From NCBI GenBank assembly GCA_900753645.1, contig CAADZW010000201.1, positions 1 through 7,140 on the forward strand: DNA of 7,140 nucleotides, written 5' to 3'. Every line of letters starts with the position of its first letter. Within the stretch, counting starts at the first letter, position 1. Positions 1 to 4,722 of this stretch are shown in pieces. Made by a program: the position numbers and the translations under genes. Source of the DNA: Bacilli bacterium (lineage in GTDB: Bacteria; Bacillota_I; Bacilli_A; RF39; UBA660). A model generated the notes under the pieces. That model was not told where the DNA came from. It was given only the letters and a program-made list of their open reading frames with translations, and did no database searches.

Positions 1-94
1 TAATAGGTTTATTATTAGTAAAATCACATATAAACTCAATTTTTTTCCTTAATGATTCTTCTAACAAAATTTCTTCTTTAATAATATTTACCAT
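1..94 (-). CDS. Hypothetical protein, N-terminal 31 residues only (runs off the left edge)
   Basis: An open frame starts at the ATG at 94-92 and stays open to the window edge. It begins MVNIIKEEILLEESLRKKIE and continues with a short, charged, probably helical stretch. I do not recognise the family from so little. The ATG at 94 is preferred over the in-frame ATG at 103 because the purine-rich AAAGGA lies 8 bases before it, whereas it directly abuts the upstream ATG. The gene lies downstream of the tRNA-His terminator on the same strand. It therefore needs its own promoter, which I could not identify, or readthrough. It is host DNA outside the prophage. The frame and ribosome binding site are seen directly; no function is claimed. 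Confidence 0.55.
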   Translation of the reverse strand, partial: MVNIIKEEILLEESLRKKIEFICDFTNNKPI

Positions 95-137
95 TGTTTC
101 CATCCTTTCTTTTAAAAATAGGATAGTTTTTAACAAC

Positions 138-165
138 AAAAAACTAACCCAAATTTGGATTAGTT
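138..165 (-). terminator. Intrinsic terminator of the tRNA-His unit
   Basis: Read on the minus strand, AACTAATCC (165-157) pairs with GGGTTAGTT (150-142) as a nine-base stem with one G-U pair. The self-complementary AAATTT (156-151) between them forms or shortens the loop. A run of six T follows (143-138), then further T-rich sequence. The wobble pair exists only in the minus-strand transcript, which fits termination of the tRNA-His transcript about 40 bases past its 3' end. Confidence 0.8.
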
Positions 166-176
166 ATTTATCTTAA

Positions 177-191
177 CTCGAAAAGTTCGAG
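177..191 (-). other. Short perfect inverted repeat in the tRNA trailer
   Basis: CTCGAA (177-182) and TTCGAG (186-191) are perfect complements around a 3-base loop, 13 bases downstream of the CCA end of tRNA-His. No T run follows it on the minus strand, so it is not the terminator itself. It could be a structure in the 3' trailer that guides precursor processing. That role is inference. Confidence 0.4.
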
Positions 192-203
192 CAGATTTCA
201 CAA

Positions 204-280
204 TGGGGCACAATAAGGGATTCGAACCCTTGCATAACGGAACCACAATCCGCCGTGTTAACCCCTTCACCAATTGTGCC
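204..280 (-). tRNA. tRNA-His, anticodon GTG
   Basis: The minus strand folds as a complete 77-base tRNA. Its acceptor stem includes the extra G at position -1 paired with C73, the hallmark of tRNA-His. It has T8 and a three-pair D stem (GTG/CAC), an anticodon stem GCGGA/TCCGT closing the loop TTGTGGT with anticodon GTG, a T loop TTCGAAT on a good stem, and an encoded CCA at the 3' end (206-204). It decodes CAC and CAU. The gene is intact, has its own promoter and terminator, and stands about 600 bases from the prophage boundary, so it is not the integration site. Confidence 0.96.
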
Positions 281-309
281 AAATAATCGCGTCATTACTG
301 ACATGTATA

Positions 310-338
310 ATTCTAACAAATTTTTAATGAGTTGGCAA
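310..338 (-). promoter_or_regulatory. Housekeeping (sigma-A type) promoter of tRNA-His
   Basis: On the minus strand a -35 box TTGCCA (338-333) is followed by a 17-base spacer and a -10 box TAGAAT (315-310). Each box differs from the consensus at one or two positions. Transcription would start near 303, about 20 bases before the mature tRNA 5' end. Placement, spacing and box quality all fit a strong stable-RNA promoter. Confidence 0.8.
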
Positions 339-356
339 GCTTTTTTTAATATTTTT

Positions 357-385
357 CTATAAATTAGTCTTTTTACCCATACAAA
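357..385 (+). promoter_or_regulatory. Sigma-E-like sporulation promoter of the cotJ operon
   Basis: CATACAAA (378-385) closely matches the -10 element of mother-cell sigma-E promoters (CATACAnT). Exactly 14 bases upstream is CTATAAA (357-363), which carries the ATA core of the sigma-E -35 element. In Bacillus subtilis the cotJ operon is known to be sigma-E dependent, so a match at this position, about 40 bases before the start codon, is meaningful. No good sigma-A promoter is visible in this gap. Assignment rests on two short motifs and is unproven in this organism. Confidence 0.6.
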
Positions 386-386
386 T

Positions 387-418
387 AGCCTAAAAAAACA
401 TAATATAGGCTGAGGAGG
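387..418 (+). promoter_or_regulatory. Leader inverted repeat next to a strong ribosome binding site
   Basis: AGCCTA (387-392) is the perfect complement of TAGGCT (406-411), with a 13-base A/T-only spacer except for one C. The second arm directly abuts the Shine-Dalgarno GAGGAGG (412-418), which ends 8 bases before the ATG at 427. The stem is only 6 pairs with a large loop, so stability is modest. It may tune ribosome access or simply be chance. Confidence 0.4.
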
Positions 419-426
419 AAAATAAT

Positions 427-858
427 ATGTATAATTACTATAACTACCCTAACTATCCTCAAAATAATAATTTTGAAGGAGAAAATTTAAGAAACATGAA
501 TTATCAAAACGATAATTTATTTAATCCTTATCAAGGATTAATCAGAGGTAATTTATTTAAAAACATTTACCAACCTTATAAAAACGAGAAACCTTATGAA
601 ATAAAACCAATGAATGAACAAGCAAAAATGTTGACTGAACTTGATTCACTAGAATTTGCTCTTATCGATTTAAATCTATATTTAGATGTTTATCCAGATG
701 ATCGGGAAGCAATTCAACTATTCAATCAATATCGTGTCGAAAGACAAGATTTATTAAGCCAATATCAAAACAAATATGGTCCGATTTTACTTAGTAGTGA
801 AGCATTAAACAGAACGCCTTGGATGTGGGATAACAGACCTTGGCCATGGGAAAATTAA
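427..858 (+). CDS. cotJB: Spore coat protein CotJB with a CotJA-like N-terminal segment
   Basis: This is a component of the CotJ inner spore-coat complex, made in the mother cell. Residues 1-30 are a Tyr/Asn-rich low-complexity leader typical of coat proteins. Residues about 32-53 (NPYQGLIRGNLFKNIYQPYK) resemble the core of CotJA, whose family carries an L-x-R-G-T/N-x-F ... PF pattern. Residues about 62-142 are a full CotJB domain: the L-D-x-x-x-FALIDLNLYLD helix (72-87), PDDREA (90-95), KYGP (116-119) and a Trp-rich end WMWDNRPWPWE (132-142). In the usual operon CotJA and CotJB are separate genes, so this looks like a fusion or a CotJA remnant joined to CotJB. The start is set by GAGGAGG 8 bases upstream. 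The stop codon overlaps the ribosome binding site of cotJC. CotJB identity is firm; the CotJA relationship is from motif resemblance only. Confidence 0.88.
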   Translation: MYNYYNYPNYPQNNNFEGENLRNMNYQNDNLFNPYQGLIRGNLFKNIYQPYKNEKPYEIKPMNEQAKMLTELDSLEFALIDLNLYLDVYPDDREAIQLFNQYRVERQDLLSQYQNKYGPILLSSEALNRTPWMWDNRPWPWEN

Positions 859-948
859 GGAGGTTTTAATATGTGGAAATACGAAAAAAAACTAGAATAT
901 CCGATTAATATAACCAGAAAAGATTTAAATTTAGCTAAAAGTATGATG

Positions 949-974
949 GCTCAATATGGTGGACCTTATCTCAA
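949..974. other. Probable prophage attachment junction inside cotJC
   Basis: Similarity to CotJC ends between the Gly-Gly codons and the following codons (about 960-966). At this point the bases GGT (958-960), GG (961-962) and ACC (963-965) form a small dyad around a central GG. Arms of nine bases on each side match as an imperfect inverted repeat at about six of nine positions. Large serine recombinases cross over at a central dinucleotide flanked by such imperfect dyads, so GG at 961-962 is a candidate crossover. The location of the break is well supported. The exact core and recombinase type are inference, because the opposite junction is outside the window. Confidence 0.55.
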
Positions 975-999
975 AAGAGACAAATTATTTTTCCCGCAC

Positions 1000-1028
1000 A
1001 AAAAAAGAACCAGCGTTGAGCTGGCTTT
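1000..1028 (-). terminator. Terminator of the phage late operon, probably bidirectional
   Basis: On the minus strand CCAGC (1024-1020), loop TCAAC and GCTGG (1014-1010) form a five-pair stem that a G-U and an A-T pair can extend. It is followed by TTC and seven T (1006-1000). It lies 44 bases after the endolysin stop. On the plus strand the same hairpin is followed by a T-rich stretch (1026-1045), so it could also stop the truncated cotJ transcript coming from the left. The minus-strand role is well supported; plus-strand activity is inferred. Confidence 0.78.
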
Positions 1029-1071
1029 ATACCTTTTCTTTTTTTAAAGAACTAGAAAAAAACATCCACTA

Positions 1072-1881
1072 TTATTGGTCTACAACTGGTATTTTTAGCA
1101 CTTGACCCGTTATGATTAAATCAGGATCCTTAATATTGTTTAACTCTACTAATTCATCAATGGTTGTGTTGTATTCTTTTGCTATTTTCCATAATGTATC
1201 ACCTTTTTTTACTGTGTAATTTATATACTCAATTTCTAATGGTGTACATTCATTACCTAATACCCATGAATAAATTTCTTTTAATAACAAATTACCTTTA
1301 CTATCAATTTCTTGAATGGTATAGGTTTTATTTTTCACAGAATCAGGTATTTTAACGCCTTTGTCGTTTCCCTGATATACAGTAGCCGAACCACTCAAAA
1401 CGACCTTATCGCCTACTTTAAACTCATTAGAAACGTCCTCGGTTTCTTCAAATTCTACTGGCAAATAAATGAAACCTTGAAATGTTTTGTTATTTTTTGT
1501 GTCGTAACCCTTTGTCATATAAAAATTTGTTCCTTTTCGAGCACTATTTGAACATTCAAAGGTATCATCTTCAATTTTTTCTACTATCGCCACATGACCC
1601 GCGCCGTCACTGCTATTATGTGTTTTTCCGCTTCTATAACATGCAATAGCACCCAATTTTGGTGTTTGCCCCTTTTCTAAATTTTTAGTTCCATCGTACC
1701 AATTTTCAGCGTTTCCATAGTATAAACCGTTAGGTATATATTCCAACAATTCTAATATACGCCCGTAAACATATGCGGTACAATTTGGCATCCCATATCC
1801 ATTTTTGTAATATTCGTTTTTGTTGCTATAATAATTTTCATCGTTTTTGCTTGGTGCAGTTGTTCTTGGTGTAAATTTCAT
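1072..1881 (-). CDS. Phage endolysin: CHAP domain, SH3-like region, C-terminal LysM
   Basis: This peptidoglycan hydrolase is released through the holin to lyse the host at the end of the phage cycle. Residues about 15-140 form a CHAP cysteine peptidase/amidase domain with nucleophile Cys34 in the PNCTAYVYGR motif, His96 in GHVAIVE, and a likely third residue in the ECSNSA segment (Glu109 or Asn112). Residues about 153-216 (FKVGDKVVLSG ... WVLGNE) look like a bacterial SH3-type wall-binding fold. Residues about 222-265 are one LysM module (YTVKKGDTLWKIAKEYNTT ... LKIP), which binds N-acetylglucosamine-containing glycan. There is no signal peptide, consistent with holin-dependent export. AAGGAG overlapping the holin stop lies 9 bases before the ATG. 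CHAP enzymes cut either the amide bond or a peptide cross-bridge; the sequence does not say which. Confidence 0.93.
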   Translation of the reverse strand: MKFTPRTTAPSKNDENYYSNKNEYYKNGYGMPNCTAYVYGRILELLEYIPNGLYYGNAENWYDGTKNLEKGQTPKLGAIACYRSGKTHNSSDGAGHVAIVEKIEDDTFECSNSARKGTNFYMTKGYDTKNNKTFQGFIYLPVEFEETEDVSNEFKVGDKVVLSGSATVYQGNDKGVKIPDSVKNKTYTIQEIDSKGNLLLKEIYSWVLGNECTPLEIEYINYTVKKGDTLWKIAKEYNTTIDELVELNNIKDPDLIITGQVLKIPVVDQ

Positions 1882-1894
1882 AAAATCACTCTCC

Positions 1895-2092
1895 TTATTT
1901 ATTTTTATTATAATTAACGCTAGACACCCCGATAATTGTACCTAAAAATGTAATTGCCGCTGTGCCAATAGTAATCACAGTGTCCGTAAAATTCCATTGT
2001 AATGTTGCCCCAATTACGCCAAATAATGTCAACAATGCAGGTAAAACAGTTATTACAATCCATTTTAAAATATCGTACATTTTATTACTCAC
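1895..2092 (-). CDS. Holin, two-transmembrane, Dp-1-like family
   Basis: This small inner-membrane protein assembles into holes at a set time and lets the endolysin reach the wall. The protein has the N-K-x-Y-D-I-L-K-W start, a first membrane segment (WIVITVLPALLTLFGVIG), a short polar turn, a second segment (TVITIGTAAITFLGTIIGV), and a basic Asn/Lys tail. This is the pattern of Dp-1-like phage holins. I place the start at GTG 2092 (65 residues) because GAGGTG (2104-2099) lies 6 bases before it. An in-frame GTG at 2101 would give 68 residues but has no Shine-Dalgarno. The ATG at 2080 would trim the family's N-terminus. The ribosome binding site overlaps the stop of the upstream gene, and the endolysin follows 13 bases downstream. 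Confidence 0.87.
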   Translation of the reverse strand: MSNKMYDILKWIVITVLPALLTLFGVIGATLQWNFTDTVITIGTAAITFLGTIIGVSSVNYNKNK

Positions 2093-2102
2093 CTTTTTCA
2101 CC

Positions 2103-2723
2103 TCATTTCATTAATTTTTCTAATTGTTCTTCAACAAAAAATTTTAATTTTAACACTTCTTGCTTATTTTTTTCTGTGATGTTATATTTGTTTTTTAAGT
2201 ATTGTACTGCCAAAAATCCGATTGGTTCGCCATTTTTATTATTTAAAATCACATCATAGAATGAATTTATCTCCATTTCTTTTTTCAACTGATATGTCGA
2301 TGGCATTTCATCTTTAATTTCTTCAAGATTCCTAACTTCAAGAAACCCATCGTTCATTAGTTTACTGACAAATCTTGACAAGCAACTCAAAGGTATTGAT
2401 TGTAAATAATTTTGTTTATGGTTTATGCCGGTTCGTATCACTTCGTATGTGCAACTGGTTTTTAAAGCTGATCTTCCATTTGCGTAATGACCACCGTTAT
2501 GAAAATCGTATATTTGAACTCTATCGGCGTTTAGGAACTCCTTTAGATCTTCCATTTTCGAAATTATTAAATCGTCAATGTTTACTTGGTTTTTTATTCT
2601 TTTCGGTAACGTTTCAATCTCTTTTTTTGTGTTTTTATAAGATTTAATGACTGCTACAACGACAGCTCCGATTGCTATAATTAAGAGAGCAAAATCATTT
2701 AAAAAATGTGTTATGTTTTCCAT
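2103..2723 (-). CDS. Membrane-anchored GAF-like protein of the lysis region, function unknown
   Basis: This phage protein of 206 residues has one N-terminal membrane segment (about 9-27, FLNDFALLIIAIGAVVVAVI) and a basic linker, so the bulk is probably cytoplasmic. Residues about 45-65 look helical. Residues about 66-175 have the alternating pattern of a GAF-type sensor fold: RVQIYDFHNGGHYANG (68-83), Cys91, and the closing strands around GEPIGFLAVQY (165-175). A charged helix ends the protein. I cannot name a ligand or activity. Its place between the receptor-binding candidate and the holin suggests a lysis-related membrane role such as holin partner, antiholin or timing sensor, but it could be an unrelated accessory gene. 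TAAG separates the upstream stop from this ATG, and the stop TGA overlaps the holin ribosome binding site, so translation is probably coupled. Confidence 0.75.
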   Translation of the reverse strand: MENITHFLNDFALLIIAIGAVVVAVIKSYKNTKKEIETLPKRIKNQVNIDDLIISKMEDLKEFLNADRVQIYDFHNGGHYANGRSALKTSCTYEVIRTGINHKQNYLQSIPLSCLSRFVSKLMNDGFLEVRNLEEIKDEMPSTYQLKKEMEINSFYDVILNNKNGEPIGFLAVQYLKNKYNITEKNKQEVLKLKFFVEEQLEKLMK

Positions 2724-2724
2724 C

Positions 2725-4719
2725 TTATGCTACCGCCCTTACTGTAAAAATCAAATAATTTGCATTATATTCAACTTTATCTCCTGCTATACCGTAAACA
2801 GCTAACCATATGTGATCTCCTTCTTCAACATCAAGCAAAAAATCAGTTGTATGCATTATTAAACGGTAATTTTCAACTCCAGATGTACCGAGGGTTCCTT
2901 GTGCCACCAATCGGGTGTTAGTATCATTCTTCATTAATCTAATATACTTTGTACCTTTACCACCAGCGCCGGCATAAACCAAAGAATAACTCACTATGAT
3001 TTTTGAAATTCCGGATCCGATAATAATCTCGTCATTTGACAAAGACAATTTATTGCCTAACTGATTCCACAATGCTAAATTGCCAATTTTTTCGTAGACA
3101 TTTGTTTGATTAAGAACGTATTCAGCTGAATTCGTAACGCAAATAACATTGTCGTTTGAGTAAACTTTTCTTTCATTTATTGTGAAATTTCCATCGACAT
3201 TTGTGTTGGCATTTAACTGTATAGGATATTCAGGTTTACCCTCATCATATTGACCACCCAAAGCAACATTATTTTTATAAATTGCGATAGCCGGTTTACC
3301 AGCAATCAAAGGAAATGTCAATGACTTTTTTGACAATTTATCTTGAATTGTAACCTCAACTTCGTAAGAATTAGCTATGTTAAAACCATTAGCAGTATCA
3401 CCAACTATATTTTGTTCGAAACTAAATTTACCAAATGTCAACGTGTCGATTGTTAATGTACTTGTTCCGTTTGTCCAATCGCTAGTTCCAGCAATTCGGT
3501 AACGATATGTAGCAGTTATTTCATTTAATACACCACCACCGTTGACACCACCGAAGTTTGCTTGCCACCAATCACCACTGAAAGATAAAGTTGTCTCTTC
3601 TCCTGTTCCAGTATCACGAACTAAATCCTGTTCCATCACGGCGATATCAGTATAGTTGATTAAGTTATCACCAAATAATTTGGTAATTGATTTAGAATTA
3701 CCTCTGCTGTCCACAGCAGATACTGTTATACTTTCGTTTGGATATTTTTCTATTTCATAAACAACATCAGTTGTAGAAGAATAGTTTACTGATTTGTCAG
3801 CAATTATATAACCATCGATTGATGCTTCTTTTTGACCAACAGCTTTGTTTTCAACCGGAATTGTAACTTTTAATTTTGAGTAATTAGGTATTATTTTCAA
3901 ATTGTTACCAGTTAAATTTACTGTTGTTTGTGTGTCATCGTTTGTAACACCACCAACATCAACATAATTAAAATTTGAAAATATCGGATCAGCATCAACG
4001 ATTGTTGCTGTATACCATGGGCCTTGTGTCGCGATCCCAATTAATTCTTCCATAGAAGAATCAGAGTATGTATACAATTTAAACACAATGGTTCTTTGGT
4101 TTGATGTCATGATGGGATAAATATTGTTACTTAATTCATCTTGAGTAAATTGAAAATTATAATTACCATTTGGAACATCTAAGCGTGTAGCCAAAGGTGT
4201 GTTTTGGTCTTGCAATGTGGTAGCAATCAGCCTATTATAATAATCATCATTGTTTTTTATTATTTTTAATTGTTTAACATTTTCTACAGGTTGTGGATTT
4301 GTCGACCATCCAGTTAGATCGAATTGACTTTCTCTTGTTATATCTGTTAATTCTAATGTTCCTTCCGGCGTTGCTATTCCAGGTAAATATGATGCTGATG
4401 TTGATGTTGACGTTTCGGCTTTACAACTAATTGTTTTTTCACCATTATCGTTATGATAAATAGTTTTTGTACCACTAGCTAATGTAACTGTACTGTTTTT
4501 ACCAATAGATGTTTGTTTTGATTTATTATAAATTAATTCACCATCTAACCAAACTTTTGAGGTTACACTCCAATTAGAAAAATTATAACCATCAACTGTC
4601 ATAGTTAATTCCCAAGCAACGATTGAACTATTATTACTTGTAGAATATGATTGCTCATTTACTGTTAATTTGGTTACAGTACTAGGCTGTTGACTACCAC
4701 CATCGCTAAATGTTGCCAT
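2725..4719 (-). CDS. Phage tail protein, DUF859-like, candidate receptor-binding protein
   Basis: This 664-residue structural protein is predicted to be almost entirely beta-stranded. Residues about 1-125 resemble the immunoglobulin-like start of siphovirus DUF859 proteins (S-x-V-A-W-E-L-T-M-x-V-D-G-Y). Residues about 130-470 carry repeated beta-sandwich-like segments. Residues about 475-510 (GKPAIAIYKNNVALGG, then QLNANTNVDGN) match the short hub found before the tip domain in such proteins. Residues about 530-664 look like a C1q/TNF-type jelly roll, with ISKIIVSYSLVYAGAGGKG, TKYIRLMKN and the closing EEGDHIWLAVYG. Such tips commonly bind host surface glycans. The position right after the tail-tip gene, with three bases between, supports a tail fibre or receptor-binding role. 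There is no catalytic motif. The weak GGGGTG ahead of the ATG suggests translational coupling. The structural role is firm; receptor binding is inferred. Confidence 0.78.
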   Translation of the reverse strand: MATFSDGGSQQPSTVTKLTVNEQSYSTSNNSSIVAWELTMTVDGYNFSNWSVTSKVWLDGELIYNKSKQTSIGKNSTVTLASGTKTIYHNDNGEKTISCKAETSTSTSASYLPGIATPEGTLELTDITRESQFDLTGWSTNPQPVENVKQLKIIKNNDDYYNRLIATTLQDQNTPLATRLDVPNGNYNFQFTQDELSNNIYPIMTSNQRTIVFKLYTYSDSSMEELIGIATQGPWYTATIVDADPIFSNFNYVDVGGVTNDDTQTTVNLTGNNLKIIPNYSKLKVTIPVENKAVGQKEASIDGYIIADKSVNYSSTTDVVYEIEKYPNESITVSAVDSRGNSKSITKLFGDNLINYTDIAVMEQDLVRDTGTGEETTLSFSGDWWQANFGGVNGGGVLNEITATYRYRIAGTSDWTNGTSTLTIDTLTFGKFSFEQNIVGDTANGFNIANSYEVEVTIQDKLSKKSLTFPLIAGKPAIAIYKNNVALGGQYDEGKPEYPIQLNANTNVDGNFTINERKVYSNDNVICVTNSAEYVLNQTNVYEKIGNLALWNQLGNKLSLSNDEIIIGSGISKIIVSYSLVYAGAGGKGTKYIRLMKNDTNTRLVAQGTLGTSGVENYRLIMHTTDFLLDVEEGDHIWLAVYGIAGDKVEYNANYLIFTVRAVA

Positions 4720-4722
4720 TTT

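Larger units (their letters stand above)
871..1047 (+). pseudogene. cotJC: cotJC, 5' part only, interrupted by the prophage
   Basis: CotJC is a spore-coat protein of the manganese-catalase-like ferritin fold family, normally around 190-200 residues. The ATG at 871 follows a near-perfect AAGGAGGT (857-864) that overlaps the cotJB stop. The first 31 or so codons read as CotJC: MWKYEKKLEYPI, then the family's Q-Y-G-G (residues 28-31). The conserved continuation (the D-G-E-L-x-A-x-L-R-Y segment with the first metal-ligand Glu) is missing. About 27 unrelated basic and hydrophobic residues take its place before TAA at 1045, partly encoded by the phage terminator. The product would lack all metal-site residues and be inactive. 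The break at about 962 coincides with the end of the phage late operon, so this is gene interruption by integration rather than decay: there are no stops or frameshifts in the retained part. Confidence 0.85.

Noticed and set aside
204..280. tRNA-His as the prophage attachment site
   Set aside because: The tRNA is intact with its own promoter and terminator, and the host cotJ operon separates it from the phage genes. The break in homology is in cotJC, not at the tRNA 3' end.
871..1047. A genuine short 58-residue coding gene
   Set aside because: The first half is plainly CotJC and the second half runs into a phage terminator with no family resemblance, so it is a truncated gene rather than a small protein gene.
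1164..1551. Two overlapping plus-strand open frames opposite the endolysin
   Set aside because: They are antisense to a well-recognised CHAP-LysM gene, are rich in Phe, Tyr and Leu as expected from reversed AT-rich code, and have no ribosome binding site.
2103..2105. Possible reassignment of TGA to tryptophan, as in mycoplasmas
   Set aside because: Tryptophan codons in the recognised genes are TGG, and TGA appears only as a stop at the expected end of the GAF-like gene. The standard bacterial code explains everything.
2002..2647. Plus-strand open frames opposite the holin and the GAF-like gene
   Set aside because: They are antisense shadows of coupled phage genes, with no family resemblance and no translation signals.
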